Shown piece by piece: positions 44,412-54,083 of a stretch of DNA of 64,000 nt. The number at the start of each line of letters is the position of its first letter. Within the stretch, counting starts at the first letter, position 1. The stretch covers positions 310,416 through 374,415 of the forward strand of contig NZ_JADMKC010000005.1 in the NCBI RefSeq assembly GCF_018780105.1, in the 5' to 3' direction. The DNA is from Thiobacillus sp. Lineage in GTDB: Bacteria > Pseudomonadota > Gammaproteobacteria > Burkholderiales > Thiobacillaceae. The notes below the pieces were generated by a model, which was given only the letters and a program-made list of their open reading frames with translations, made no database searches and was not told the origin of the DNA. The position numbers and the translations under genes were made by a program.

Positions 44412-45659
44412 CTAGCCGGGCAGGGCGATTTTCTGGTCGGTGCTGAACTGGTAGTCGTGGAAGACCTGCTCGGCGGTGAGCAGCTGGTAGCTGCCATCCT
44501 CCAGCCGGCGGGTGGTGTCCTTGAGGCGGTAGGTGGTCTGGCCACAGGTCCATATATCGAAGTTGCGCATGTGGGTGCACAGACAGGTCTTGTCCTTGAC
44601 CGAGAGCTTTTTCACGTCCGGATGCAGCGCTACTTCGCGATTCCAGGCGTCAATGTAGGCGCAGTTGCCTTTGGCGTCGAGCAGGTAGCCGTAGGCTTCG
44701 CAGTTGGGGCGGATGCCGTCGCCGATACCGGGACTGCCTTTCAGCATGCGCATCGGGTAACCGGTCGGCGAGATCGTGTTGACCTCGATGTCATCTTCGC
44801 TGGCCTTGAAATACTCCTGCTTGATCTTGTCCGGCAGGCCGCATTCCTGGGTGACGGTAAAGCGGGTTGCCACCTGCACCGCCGCTGCGCCCTGTTCGAG
44901 GAAGGCCGCCGCATCGCTGCCGGTGAAAATGCCGCCGGCGGCGATCACCGGAATGTCGAGATGCTCGGCCTTGAGGAAGGCCAGCACTTCGCTGACCAGC
45001 GTGCGCAGATCGTATTTCCACCAGTCCTCGATGCCAAAGCCCAAATGGCCGCCGGCGAGCGGGCCTTCCACCACGATGTAGTCCGGCAGCCGCTGCAGCC
45101 GCGCGTTCTTGCGTAGGAACATGCCCAGTGCGCGCGCCGACGACACGATGATGCCGAGCTTGGCGTCGCGAAAACGCGGGTGGTCCTCGATCAGCGCGAA
45201 CGAACCGAGATGCAGTCCGGCGGACAGCGTGATGCCGTCGATGCCGGCGTCGAGCGCCGCCGACAGCCGCACGCGCAGGGTGTCGCGCGGCGCGTTCATG
45301 GTGAGCTTCTCCATGCAGTTGATGAAGATCAGTCCGTCGCCGCGCTTCGCCTCCATGGTGCGGCCGACGTGGCTGCGCGTGGCTTCTTCCAGCGTGGGCA
45401 GGCAGAACTGCACGGAGGATTTGTCGCTGTTGGCGACGTTGGCTTTGTATTGCTTGAGCTTGGCGCTGACGAACTTGGTGTCGAAGCGAGTGTCGGACAC
45501 GGTCTGCACCATGGCGTCGGAGATATGGCCGATACCCCCCAGGCGCGCGACTTCCAGTGCCAGTTCGGCGCTCGAAATATCCACGCCCATGCCGCCGATG
45601 ATGATCGGGACCAGCTCCTGTTTGCCAAAGCGCAGGCGAAAATCATCCACTCGTTTCAT
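44412..45659 (-). CDS. Nitronate monooxygenase-family flavoprotein
   Basis: 415 residues. The FMN-dependent TIM barrel resembles nitronate monooxygenase/2-nitropropane dioxygenase: PIIIGGMGVDIS, VVEGPLAGGHLGF and IPVIAAGGIFTGSDAAAFLEQGAAAVQVATRF. It is longer than typical members because of a cysteine-bearing C-terminal part (TCLCTHMRNFDIWTCGQ) that could bind a metal or cluster. Related proteins are annotated as enoyl-reductase-like; the substrate is unknown. Transcribed alone towards the activator gene. Confidence 0.85.
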   Translation of the reverse strand: MKRVDDFRLRFGKQELVPIIIGGMGVDISSAELALEVARLGGIGHISDAMVQTVSDTRFDTKFVSAKLKQYKANVANSDKSSVQFCLPTLEEATRSHVGRTMEAKRGDGLIFINCMEKLTMNAPRDTLRVRLSAALDAGIDGITLSAGLHLGSFALIEDHPRFRDAKLGIIVSSARALGMFLRKNARLQRLPDYIVVEGPLAGGHLGFGIEDWWKYDLRTLVSEVLAFLKAEHLDIPVIAAGGIFTGSDAAAFLEQGAAAVQVATRFTVTQECGLPDKIKQEYFKASEDDIEVNTISPTGYPMRMLKGSPGIGDGIRPNCEAYGYLLDAKGNCAYIDAWNREVALHPDVKKLSVKDKTCLCTHMRNFDIWTCGQTTYRLKDTTRRLEDGSYQLLTAEQVFHDYQFSTDQKIALPG

Positions 45660-45797
45660 GCTGTTCCTTAATGTTTTTGTTGGCAGGCCTGTCCGCTTGT
45701 CAGGCTTGGCTCTCCATTCGAAGGCCTAAATTGTATCCACAACCACCCGGATGGGTCGGTAATTATTCCGCTTGCGGATATCCTGCAGTTTTTAAAG

Positions 45798-46001
45798 ATG
45801 GGGTTTGAATTGAATACGGGGAAACGCAATTTCTGGATCGGCAACGCCGTGCTCACGCTGGCCATGGTGATGCTGTTTTTCATGGGGCAACTGTCGGAAG
45901 CGATGGGTATCTGGGCTGCTGTGCTGTGGATGGCGCTGGCCGCGGTAGGCGTAGGCCTGGTGATGTCGGACAAGTCGGGCGAGCCGCCGACGCCCGACTG
46001 A
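45798..46001 (+). CDS. Small two-helix membrane protein
   Basis: 67 residues, two hydrophobic segments (FWIGNAVLTLAMVMLFFMG and WAAVLWMALAAVGVGLVM) with short polar ends. No family recognised. It is flanked by minus-strand genes on both sides, and stands alone. Composition and helix spacing make it look like a real gene. Confidence 0.55.
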   Translation: MGFELNTGKRNFWIGNAVLTLAMVMLFFMGQLSEAMGIWAAVLWMALAAVGVGLVMSDKSGEPPTPD

Positions 46002-46011
46002 TCCGCTGCAT

Positions 46012-47580
46012 TCAGGTTTTGTTGACGACCACGGTCTGGCCGGCGCGCACCTTGTTGCCATTTTTCAGATCGGGATTCCAGGCCTTGATTTCACTCAGGC
46101 TGACATCGAAACGCTCGGCGATGGCATGCAGGGTGTCGCCGCGCTTGACGGTGTAACGGGTCGATTTGGCCGGTTTTTTAGCATGCTGGCTGAGGCTGGC
46201 GTGTTTGTCCTGCCGCATTTCGCGGGCAGTTGTCGTCGTGGCGGGCAATTGAATGCGCTGGCCGGCCTGTAACCTGCTGTCCAGTCCGGGATTGGCTTCG
46301 ATAAGCTGGGCTGCACTCAAACCGTAGCGGCGGGCGACGCCGTACAGGGTTTCGCCGCGCTGAACCAGATGGTGAGCTGGATTCGGGCTGGCTGCTTCCT
46401 CTTCGGCTGCAGTTTCGAACGGGGCCGCGGCACCGCGTCCCTTGACTGGAACCAGGATGGTCTGGGCGCTGACCAGCTTGCCGCGCTTGAGATGAAACTG
46501 GTTGAGCTCGGTGAGACGATCGAGGCTGACATCGAAACGTTTGGCGATGTCCTGCGGACGTTCGCCCTTTTTCGCTGCGTACGGTTGCCAGGAGTCCCAA
46601 TCGCCCGCTTCCAGATTGCGCTGGAACTGATCGGCCTTGTCGACCGGCACCAGCAAGGTGACGGGCGTGTCGGAGCGGATCAGTTTGCGCGGAAAGGCCG
46701 CATTCAAGGCCATGAAATCATCGGTATCCATGTTCGCCAGACGGGCGGCGGAATGCATGTCCAAATTGGCATGGACGGGGATCTGGTTGAAATACGGCTG
46801 ATTGGGCAGGGTGTCGATGACCAGGCCGTATTGTTCGGGATTGCGGATGATGTGCTTGATCGCCAGCAACTTGGGCACGTAGTTGCGGGTTTCGGGCGGC
46901 AGCGTCAGGCTGGCGTAATCGGTGGGCAGGCCCTGTTGCACGTTCTTCTGGATGGCGCGCGCCACACAGCCTTCGCCGCAGTTGTACGCGGCGAGCGCGA
47001 GTTGCCAGTCGCCAAAATCGAGGTAGAGCTTGCTGAGGTAATCGAGTGCGGCATTGGTGGCAGCCGGGAAGTCGCGCCGGCCGTCGTACCAGGTGTCCTG
47101 CTTGAGCCCGTAATGGCGTCCGGTCGAAGGAATGAATTGCCAGATGCCCGACGCTGAAGAGGTAGACAAAGCGGTGGATTTGAACGCGCTTTCGATCATC
47201 GGCAACAGCGCGACTTCCATCGGCATGGCGCGGCGATCGACTTCCTCGACGATGTGATACAGATAGCTGCGCGAGCGGCTGACCATGCGGCGCACATAGT
47301 CCGGCCGTGCGGCGTACCAGGATTCGTGCACGGCAACGAGCGGGTTGTCCGACGCGGCATCGTCGATCTTGAAACCGCCGCGGATACGCAGCCAGACGTC
47401 CTCATGATCGTCTTCGGACGCGGCGAGCGTGTCAGGGGTGTTGGACGCTTCATTGCCCCATTCCAGCGATTGCATCATCGGGGAGGGGTCTGCTGCGCTG
47501 ACCGTCAGGCCGAAACATGCGGCCAGAATGGCCAGGCCCAGTCGGGTCAATGTGTGATGAGTTGCTTTGATTCCGGGCAA
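46012..47580 (-). CDS. mltD: Membrane-bound lytic murein transglycosylase D
   Basis: 522 residues from a TTG start that has GGGAGG six bases before. A signal peptide (RLGLAILAACFGLTVSA) precedes the SLT domain: catalytic glutamate in LLPMIESAFKSTALSTSSASGIWQFIPSTGRHYGL, then LALAAYNCGEGCVARAI. Three LysM repeats follow (near residues 325-375, 405-450 and 475-520) and hold peptidoglycan. It cleaves the glycan backbone. It lies just after gloB in the same direction, 55 bases apart, the same neighbour as in E. coli. Confidence 0.95.
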   Translation of the reverse strand: MPGIKATHHTLTRLGLAILAACFGLTVSAADPSPMMQSLEWGNEASNTPDTLAASEDDHEDVWLRIRGGFKIDDAASDNPLVAVHESWYAARPDYVRRMVSRSRSYLYHIVEEVDRRAMPMEVALLPMIESAFKSTALSTSSASGIWQFIPSTGRHYGLKQDTWYDGRRDFPAATNAALDYLSKLYLDFGDWQLALAAYNCGEGCVARAIQKNVQQGLPTDYASLTLPPETRNYVPKLLAIKHIIRNPEQYGLVIDTLPNQPYFNQIPVHANLDMHSAARLANMDTDDFMALNAAFPRKLIRSDTPVTLLVPVDKADQFQRNLEAGDWDSWQPYAAKKGERPQDIAKRFDVSLDRLTELNQFHLKRGKLVSAQTILVPVKGRGAAAPFETAAEEEAASPNPAHHLVQRGETLYGVARRYGLSAAQLIEANPGLDSRLQAGQRIQLPATTTTAREMRQDKHASLSQHAKKPAKSTRYTVKRGDTLHAIAERFDVSLSEIKAWNPDLKNGNKVRAGQTVVVNKT

Positions 47581-47634
47581 GATCGCCTCCCGTGCTCAAT
47601 TTAGAGCCGCCATTTTACCCCGCGCGATCCCGGT

Positions 47635-48405
47635 TCAGGCATCCCATTCATCCTTTGCAGCCCGAATTGCGCCGAATACTTCTGCCGGGGTGGGATTTTC
47701 GCAACTCAAATATGCCGCGGCAAAAGCCACCATGGCCGGGTCGTGAAACCGCAGAAAGGGGTTGGTGGCCTTTTCCAGCGCCAGGGTCGAGGGCAGGGTG
47801 GGCCGGTTTTGCACCCGCAACGCGCGGTCGGCACGTTCGCGTTCGCGCAATGCGGGATTGTCGCCCGCTATGGTTTTGGCGAAGTCAATATTGCTCAGGG
47901 TGTATTCATGCGCGCAGCAGACTCGGGTAGCATCGGGCAAGGTCAGGATGGCCTCCAGACTGGCGGCCATGATGGCTGGCGTGCCCTCGAACAGCTTGCC
48001 GCAGCCACAGCCGAAAACAGTGTCGCCGCAGAACAGGTTGCCCTGTCCGACGTAGCTGAGATGGTCGAGCGTGTGGCCGGGCGTAGCCAGAACCTCGAAG
48101 TGCAGGGCAGGTTCGCTGAGCGTGACGGCATCGCCGCCGCGCAGGGGGTGCGTGACGGCTGGGATGCGCGGATTGTCCGGCGCATAGATGGCGCAGTCAT
48201 AGCGTTGACGCAACGCGAGGTTGCCGCCAGTATGGTCGCGGTGGTGGTGGGTGATGAATACGGCCGTCAGGGCGAGTCGATGGGCGTCGAGAAACGCGAT
48301 CAACGGCGCCGGGTCGCCCGGGTCGACTGCGATGGCATGCCGGTCGTCATGCAGCACCCAGATGTAATTGTCGTAGAACGCAGGCAGGGCAATGAGTGTC
48401 AACAT
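47635..48405 (-). CDS. gloB: Hydroxyacylglutathione hydrolase (glyoxalase II)
   Basis: 256 residues from ATG 48405. The metal site THHHRDHTGGN, TPGHTLDHLSY, FCGDTVFGCGCGKLFEGT and the CCAHEYTLSN stretch match glyoxalase II. It hydrolyses S-lactoylglutathione to lactate. The longer frame to 48444 lacks support. It is divergent from a methyltransferase gene, again as in E. coli near gloB and rnhA. Confidence 0.96.
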   Translation of the reverse strand: MLTLIALPAFYDNYIWVLHDDRHAIAVDPGDPAPLIAFLDAHRLALTAVFITHHHRDHTGGNLALRQRYDCAIYAPDNPRIPAVTHPLRGGDAVTLSEPALHFEVLATPGHTLDHLSYVGQGNLFCGDTVFGCGCGKLFEGTPAIMAASLEAILTLPDATRVCCAHEYTLSNIDFAKTIAGDNPALRERERADRALRVQNRPTLPSTLALEKATNPFLRFHDPAMVAFAAAYLSCENPTPAEVFGAIRAAKDEWDA

Positions 48406-48433
48406 GGCATGTCGCTGAAACAGGAGGTGGGCT

Positions 48434-49186
48434 ATGTTATCCAAGCTGGACGCCGGATGGTTTGAAACCCCGCTCGGGCAGCATTTGCTGTTCCGCGAGC
48501 AGCGCTATTTCGATCAGGCGGTTTCCGATGTGTTCGGTTTCAACGCGGTGCAGGTGGGCTTGCCGCACATCGATTTTCTACGCAACAGCCGTATTCCGCT
48601 GCGGGTGCATTGCGCCGTGGAAGCGCCGGCGCAGGTGAACGCCGACCCGATGTTCCTGCCGTTCGAAAGCCAGTCGCTGGATTTGCTGCTGTTGCCGCAT
48701 GTGCTGGAATTCAGCGCAAATCCGCATCAGGTCCTGCGCGAAGCCGAGCGCGTGCTACGCCCGGAAGGCCGCCTGGTACTGGCCGGATTCAACCCGCGCA
48801 GCCTGTGGGGGCTGGCGCACCAGTTGAAGGGCAGTGAGCGTGGCTATCCGTGGAACGGCACTTTCCTGAACATATCGCGGGTGAAAGACTGGATGGTTTT
48901 GCTGGGGCTGGAGGTGGCGGGCGGCAGCATGTGCTGTTACCGTCCGCCGATCAACCGTGAAAACTGGCTGCGACGCTTGCGCTTCATGGAACCGGCGGGC
49001 GACCGCTGGTGGGCGATGGGCGGCGGCGTATATTTCTTGCAGGCGGTGAAGCGCGTGCAGGGCATGCATGTCATCCTGCCGCAATGGAAACACGCAGTGG
49101 CGCCGCGTTTGCTGGCACCCGCAGCCAAAGTACTGAACTCAAAAGTCATCAATCTCAACCAGCATCGAATCAGCCGTGAGCTCTGA
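48434..49186 (+). CDS. Class I SAM-dependent methyltransferase
   Basis: 250 residues with a very strong CAGGAGGTGG before the start. The C-terminal side of a Rossmann methyltransferase is clear: [42 protein letters not shown]. The usual GxGxG motif at the start is weak, and the region before the D-x-L-L-L-P stretch is divergent. It matches the YafS-like proteins next to gloB and rnhA in proteobacteria. Substrate unknown. Overlaps rnhA by 11 bases. Confidence 0.85.
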   Translation: MLSKLDAGWFETPLGQHLLFREQRYFDQAVSDVFGFNAVQVGLPHIDFLRNSRIPLRVHCAVEAPAQVNADPMFLPFESQSLDLLLLPHVLEFSANPHQVLREAERVLRPEGRLVLAGFNPRSLWGLAHQLKGSERGYPWNGTFLNISRVKDWMVLLGLEVAGGSMCCYRPPINRENWLRRLRFMEPAGDRWWAMGGGVYFLQAVKRVQGMHVILPQWKHAVAPRLLAPAAKVLNSKVINLNQHRISREL

Positions 49187-49622
49187 CACTATTTACATTT
49201 ACAGCGATGGCGCCTGCAAGGGCAATCCCGGCATCGGGGGCTGGGGGGCGCTGTTGGTGACCGCAGGCCACCGCAAGGAAATCTGCGGCGGCGAGCGCGA
49301 TACCACCAACAACCGGATGGAAATGACGGCCGTGATCCGCGCGCTGGAACAGCTCAAGCGTCCTTCCACGGTCGAAGTCCACACCGATTCGCAATACGTG
49401 CAAAAAGGCATCAGCGAGTGGCTGCCCGGCTGGAAGCGTCGCAACTGGCGCACCAGCGACGGCAAACCGGTGAAGAACCAGGATCTGTGGCAGCAACTGG
49501 AAAGCCTGAGCCAGCAACATGAAATAGCGTGGAAATGGGTGCGCGGCCATAACGGCCATCCGGAAAACGAACGCGCGGACGAACTGGCCAACCAGGGCGT
49601 GCTGCAGGCGCAACAACACTGA
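49176..49622 (+). CDS. rnhA: Ribonuclease HI
   Basis: 148 residues from a GTG start inside the methyltransferase gene. Active-site acids are in [20 protein letters not shown] and VHTDSQYV, and the C-terminal [18 protein letters not shown] carries the catalytic histidine and aspartate. It cuts the RNA strand of RNA-DNA hybrids. dnaQ follows 23 bases later, the same order as in many proteobacteria. Confidence 0.97.
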   Translation: MSSDTIYIYSDGACKGNPGIGGWGALLVTAGHRKEICGGERDTTNNRMEMTAVIRALEQLKRPSTVEVHTDSQYVQKGISEWLPGWKRRNWRTSDGKPVKNQDLWQQLESLSQQHEIAWKWVRGHNGHPENERADELANQGVLQAQQH

Positions 49623-49645
49623 CATGCAAAAGAATTGGCACGACC

Positions 49646-50365
49646 ATGCGACAAATCATTCTCGACACTGAAACCACGGGCCTGGATCCCAATCAAGGCC
49701 ATCGCATCATCGAGGTGGCGGCGGTGGAAATGGTCAACCGGCGCCTCACCGGCAATCACCTGCACCGCTATGTCAATCCGGATCGCGATATCGATGCCGG
49801 TGCGATGCAGGTGCACGGCATCACCCCCGAGTTCCTGCAGGACAAGCCGCGCTTTGCCGACGTGGCGCAGGAGTTCGTCGACTTCATCCAGGGCGCCGAA
49901 CTCATTATTCACAATGCCCCGTTCGACGTCGGTTTTCTCAATATGGAGTTCCGTTTGCTGGCGATGCAGCCGCTGTCCAACTGGTGCGATGGCGTCATCG
50001 ACACGCTGGCCATGGCCAAATCCCTGCACCCCGGCCAGCGCAACAATCTGGATGCCTTGTGCAAACGCTATGGCGTGGACAACACCGCGCGTACGCTGCA
50101 CGGCGCGCTGGTTGACTGCGAGCTGCTGGCCGCCGTTTATCTGGCGTTGACGCGCGGGCAGGAAAGCCTGTCGATCGGCCTGGAAACGCGCAGCGAAGCG
50201 GCCGGCCAGACGGCGGCGCGGGCGCGCCCCAAGCCGGTACTGTTGCCGGCCTCTGCGGAAGAACTCGCCAGTCACGCCAGCGTGCTGGCGGCGATTGCCA
50301 AGGACAGCAAGGGCGCGTGCCTGTGGGGTGCTGCCCCACCCGAGCTTCAGGGCGCCAATGGGTGA
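49646..50365 (+). CDS. dnaQ: DNA polymerase III epsilon subunit
   Basis: 239 residues. The proofreading 3'-5' exonuclease motifs are ExoI LDTETTGLDP, ExoII HNAPFDVGFLNMEF and ExoIII with HGALVDCELLAAVY. The C-terminal tail binds the alpha subunit. Its stop overlaps the next gene by 8 bases, so an apparently unrelated sensor gene is coupled to it. Confidence 0.96.
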   Translation: MRQIILDTETTGLDPNQGHRIIEVAAVEMVNRRLTGNHLHRYVNPDRDIDAGAMQVHGITPEFLQDKPRFADVAQEFVDFIQGAELIIHNAPFDVGFLNMEFRLLAMQPLSNWCDGVIDTLAMAKSLHPGQRNNLDALCKRYGVDNTARTLHGALVDCELLAAVYLALTRGQESLSIGLETRSEAAGQTAARARPKPVLLPASAEELASHASVLAAIAKDSKGACLWGAAPPELQGANG

Positions 50366-51323
50366 CACGCTGGGCGCGAGCGGATCGCGCAGCGGGTGTG
50401 TGTTCAGGCATCTGATCGGCTTGCTGCTGCTTGCCGTCTGTCTGTCCGGCGTATCCGGACAAGCGCTTGCGGCGCGGGTGGCCGTGATCCTGAGCGATGA
50501 CTCGGCGCCGTATCAGGAAGCGTATGAAGTCGTCCGCAGCTACCTCGACGACAGTGGCCACAAGACGGTCCGGATATATGCCAAAGGGCTCACGCCCGTT
50601 GCCTTGAAAGAGGCACGTCTCGCCGTCGCGGTCGGTGTGCTTGCGGCCGATGCGCTTGCCGACTTGCCCGCTACTCCGCCCGTTCTGGCGGTGCTGGTTC
50701 CGCGCGCGTGGTATATCAAGACGGGGCGCGCCCGCCTGAGCGATGAGGGCAACCGCCAGGCATCGGCCATTTACATCGACCAGCCGATTGAGCGGCAAGC
50801 CGCCCTGATACGCCTGGCCTTCCCCGACGCGCGCCGCGTCGGCGTGTTGTTGAGCCCGAGCCAGGCCGGGTTGCAGAGTGAGCTTGAGAGCGCCCTGCGT
50901 GCTCAACGACTGAGTCTGGTGCACGCCATTCTGGCGAACGACGAACAGCTGATCATCCCGCTGGAAAGCGTATTGGCCGATTCCGATCTGTTGCTGGCGC
51001 TCCCCGATCCGCAGGTGATCAACCGCAACACCGCACAGAGCATTCTGCTGACATCGTATCGCTACCGTGACCCGGTCGTCGGCTATTCCCGTTCATTGAC
51101 GCGCGCCGGGGCTCTGTTGTCCCTGCACTCCAGCCCGGCGGAAATTGGCCGCCAGGCGGCCGAATGGGTGAATGTCGCCCTGCTCGGCAACATGGTTCGC
51201 CTTCCCGCGCCGGCCCACCCGGCCTATTTCAGCATTTCGATCAACGAACAGGTTGCCCGTTCACTGGGCTTCACGTTGCCGCCCGCTGTAGAGCTGGAAA
51301 AACGTTTGGGAGGCGCGCGCTGA
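50358..51323 (+). CDS. Periplasmic ABC-type substrate-binding-like protein
   Basis: 321 residues from ATG 50358 within the end of dnaQ. A signal segment (HLIGLLLLAVCLSGVSGQALA) leads into a two-lobed fold resembling the TrpX/YtrH-type ABC_sub_bind proteins: YEVVRSYLDDSG, FPDARRVGVLLSPSQAG, LLALPDPQVINRNTAQSILLTSYRYRDPVVGYS and ARSLGFTLPPAVEL. No permease gene is nearby. Instead it overlaps a membrane GGDEF/EAL gene by one base (TGATG), so it likely delivers a ligand signal to that protein. Confidence 0.8.
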   Translation: MGDTLGASGSRSGCVFRHLIGLLLLAVCLSGVSGQALAARVAVILSDDSAPYQEAYEVVRSYLDDSGHKTVRIYAKGLTPVALKEARLAVAVGVLAADALADLPATPPVLAVLVPRAWYIKTGRARLSDEGNRQASAIYIDQPIERQAALIRLAFPDARRVGVLLSPSQAGLQSELESALRAQRLSLVHAILANDEQLIIPLESVLADSDLLLALPDPQVINRNTAQSILLTSYRYRDPVVGYSRSLTRAGALLSLHSSPAEIGRQAAEWVNVALLGNMVRLPAPAHPAYFSISINEQVARSLGFTLPPAVELEKRLGGAR

Positions 51324-53416
51324 TGGCGATGATAGGCGTGCGCGGACGCGTGATTGGTCTGGCCTTGGTGCCGATGGCCATCATCGGGATATTGCTGCTG
51401 TTTCAGCTCATTGCGGGAAAGATCGACGATCTGGACCAATCCTTGCGCACCCGCTCGGCGGCGATTGCACGCCAGCTTGCGCCTGCAGCCGAATACGGCG
51501 TGGCATCGGGCAATACCGAAGTGCTGCAGACGCTGCTCGACAAGGCCGCCATCGAGCCGGATATCCGCGGTGTGGCAGTGTTCGCCGACAATGGCCAGCG
51601 GCTGGCGCAGGCGGGGCAGGGCGCCTGGCTCGACGTCTTGCAGAGCAAGCTGCCCACCGACCGCATTTTCCTGGTCGAGTACAAGGCCCGTCTGGTGTAC
51701 TACGCACCGATCACGCGAACCGAACTGATAGTGGACGATTTCCAGACTTTCGACTCGCCGGACGCGCCCACCTTCGAATCGCAGACCCGGCTGCTCGGCT
51801 GGGTCGGGCTGGATGTGTCGCGCAACGCCACCCTCAAGAGCCAGCGCGAGGCCATCGTGCGCAGCCTGCTGATCCTGCTGGCAGGACTTGGCGTCAGCCT
51901 CTACCTGGCATGGCTGATCGGGCGCCAGATTACGCGACCGATCCTGGCCCTGACGCATACCGTCAGCCGCATCGGCGAGGGCCATCTGAACGAGCGGGTC
52001 ATGCCAAGCGGCCAGGCTGAACTGGGCACCTTGCAGCGAGGCGTCAATCACATGGCGGCGCACCTGCAGGCCATGCAGGGGCAGATGCAGGAGAAGATCG
52101 ATCAGGCCACTGCACGGCTGGTGTTCCAGGCCAGCCACGATGTCCTGACCGGGCTCATCAACCGGCGCGAATTCGAGCGGCGCCTGGAACACACGCTGCT
52201 TTCCGCCGTGCAGCATGAGCGTGAACATGCGCTGTGCTACATAGATCTCGACCAGTTCAAGGTAATCAACGACACCTGCGGCCATGCGGCGGGAGACGAG
52301 CTGCTGCGCCAGTTGACCCAGCTACTCAAGGGCAAGCTGCGCGAGCGCGACACGCTGGCGCGACTGGGCGGCGACGAATTCGCCTTGCTGCTGGAAAACT
52401 GCAACATTCAGGATGCCATCGAAGTGGCCGAAACCTTTCTTGCCGAAGTGCGGCGTTTCCGCTTCAAGTGGGATGACAGGATTTTCGCGGTCGGGATGAG
52501 CGTCGGCATGGTCGCGATCAATCGCGACAGCGGCGCGGTGTCGAACCTGATGTCGGCAGCGGACGCGGCGTGTTATGTCGCGAAGGACCGCGGCCGCAAC
52601 CAGATCCACCTGTACGAAAGCAGCGATTCCGACCTGATGCGTCATCGCGGCGAAATCCAGTGGGTGACGCGCATTCAGCACGCGCTCGAAGAACAGAAGT
52701 TGCGGCTGTACTGGCAGGAAATCCGCCGTACCGATGCTGCGCCCAATGCGGGGCGCCATGTCGAGCTGCTGTTGCGTATGCTGGAAGACGATGGCACTGA
52801 AATTCCGCCGATGGCGTTCATCCCGGCCGCCGAACGCTATTCGCTGATGCCGGTGATCGACAGCTGGGTGATCCAGGAGGCCATGCGGGTCTGCCAGAAT
52901 TATTTGCTGTCCGGGCCGCCTCAACATTGCCTGTTCGCGGTCAATTTGTCGGGGGCCTCGCTGAAAGCGCCTGCCTTCCGCAGCATGCTGCTGACGTATC
53001 TGCAGGAGATGCCCGAGCTGGGGCCGCATTTGTGTTTCGAGATTACGGAAACCGCCGCGATCGGCAATCTGGTGGTCGTCAACGAATTCATCGAAGCGAT
53101 GCGCGAGTTCGGCTGCAGCTTTTCGCTCGACGATTTCGGTAGCGGCCTGTCGTCTTTCGTTTACCTGAAGAACCTGAAAGTGGATTACCTCAAGATCGAC
53201 GGCGCCTTTGTGCGGGATATCGTGAACAACCCGATCGATCGTTCCATGGTCGAGGCCATCAACACCATCGGTCACCAGATGGGGCTGAAAACAGTGGCTG
53301 AGTTTGTCGAGTCGGAAGCGATCCTATCGCTACTGAAGAAGATCGGCGTGGATTATGTGCAGGGCAACGTGGTGCATTGCCCGGAGCCGCTGACGAGCCT
53401 GTGCGGTCAGGTTTGA
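51323..53416 (+). CDS. Membrane HAMP-GGDEF-EAL cyclic di-GMP protein
   Basis: 697 residues from ATG 51323. Two transmembrane helices (about 9-30 and 172-192) flank a periplasmic sensor, then HAMP (RQITRPILALTHTVSRIGEGHLNERV), GGDEF with intact RLGGDEF, and EAL. The EAL motif itself reads VELLLRM, so A is replaced, but EITET, DDFGSG and the KIDGAF lysine remain. It may have both cyclase and phosphodiesterase activity. The gene is coupled to a periplasmic binding protein gene, whose product probably touches the periplasmic sensor. Confidence 0.92.
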   Translation: MAMIGVRGRVIGLALVPMAIIGILLLFQLIAGKIDDLDQSLRTRSAAIARQLAPAAEYGVASGNTEVLQTLLDKAAIEPDIRGVAVFADNGQRLAQAGQGAWLDVLQSKLPTDRIFLVEYKARLVYYAPITRTELIVDDFQTFDSPDAPTFESQTRLLGWVGLDVSRNATLKSQREAIVRSLLILLAGLGVSLYLAWLIGRQITRPILALTHTVSRIGEGHLNERVMPSGQAELGTLQRGVNHMAAHLQAMQGQMQEKIDQATARLVFQASHDVLTGLINRREFERRLEHTLLSAVQHEREHALCYIDLDQFKVINDTCGHAAGDELLRQLTQLLKGKLRERDTLARLGGDEFALLLENCNIQDAIEVAETFLAEVRRFRFKWDDRIFAVGMSVGMVAINRDSGAVSNLMSAADAACYVAKDRGRNQIHLYESSDSDLMRHRGEIQWVTRIQHALEEQKLRLYWQEIRRTDAAPNAGRHVELLLRMLEDDGTEIPPMAFIPAAERYSLMPVIDSWVIQEAMRVCQNYLLSGPPQHCLFAVNLSGASLKAPAFRSMLLTYLQEMPELGPHLCFEITETAAIGNLVVVNEFIEAMREFGCSFSLDDFGSGLSSFVYLKNLKVDYLKIDGAFVRDIVNNPIDRSMVEAINTIGHQMGLKTVAEFVESEAILSLLKKIGVDYVQGNVVHCPEPLTSLCGQV

Positions 53417-53437
53417 GCGCGGTGTGCGCCCAGGCTG

Positions 53438-53647
53438 TCAGCCCGTTACGCCAAATCCTGCGTCGATGACAGCCTGTGCCAGCGCGGCGGGTTCGATGCG
53501 GGCAGGGTCATAGACCACACTGGCCTGACCCGGATCGAGGGTGACCGTCACGCTTTGCACGCCCGGCAAGGCAGCCAGCACGTTTTGCACGCTGTTGACG
53601 CAGCCACCGCAAGTCATGCCGGTAATCGAAAGTTGAAGGGTGTTCAT
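53438..53647 (-). CDS. Heavy-metal-associated domain copper chaperone
   Basis: 69 residues. The ferredoxin-like HMA fold with the metal motif GMTCGGC, and the typical PGVQSVTVTLDPGQASVVYD and GFGV at the end. It binds Cu(I) or a similar soft metal in the cytoplasm. Start at 53647; the longer frame begins at a weak TTG. No copper ATPase is adjacent. Confidence 0.92.
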   Translation of the reverse strand: MNTLQLSITGMTCGGCVNSVQNVLAALPGVQSVTVTLDPGQASVVYDPARIEPAALAQAVIDAGFGVTG

Positions 53648-53723
53648 GCGGGTCCCCAAAAGTGGATTCGAGGCCGGATTTTACTGCGCCGGACTTGTTT
53701 TGCCGGACCTTATTTTGCTTGGC

Positions 53724-54029
53724 TTATTTTTTACGGGGGCGTTTGCGCAGCGCTTCTTTGGTATGGTCGATCAGGCGATCGGCCACCACTTCGGCATCGA
53801 CGGTAAAGGTGCCATTTGCGAGCGCAGCCTTGACCGACTCGATCTTGCCGGCATCGGCAATATCGACCGATGCCAGTTGCGACTCCAGCGAACGGATGCG
53901 AGTGCTCGACTCCGTCAGGGTGAGCGCATCGCTGCCGCCAGCCGGGGTGGGCGTCTTGCCCGCACCCTTGCCCTTGGTGGCAGAAACTTTGGCAGCGGCA
54001 GGCGGAGTAGTGGGCTTATTGATTTTCAC
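53724..54029 (-). CDS. flgM: Anti-sigma-28 factor FlgM
   Basis: 101 residues. A disordered, Pro/Ala/Lys-rich N-terminus is followed by the sigma28-binding helices (RIRSLESQLASVDIADAGKIESVKAALANGTFTVDAEVVADRLIDH), where S-V-K-x-A-L-A-N-G-T-F/Y is the FlgM signature. It holds FliA inactive until exported by the flagellar machine. flgA, its usual neighbour, is absent. A sigma28-type promoter in front supports the call. Confidence 0.9.
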   Translation of the reverse strand: MKINKPTTPPAAAKVSATKGKGAGKTPTPAGGSDALTLTESSTRIRSLESQLASVDIADAGKIESVKAALANGTFTVDAEVVADRLIDHTKEALRKRPRKK

Positions 54030-54083
54030 GGTAAATCCTGGTCGAGGGGTTCGTGCGGTGGACGCACTTTTCTGTCAATAGGA

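Noticed and set aside
49634..49650. Sigma54-like TGGCACG...TGC before dnaQ
   Set aside because: The spacing between GG and GC is one base short, and dnaQ is probably cotranscribed with rnhA.
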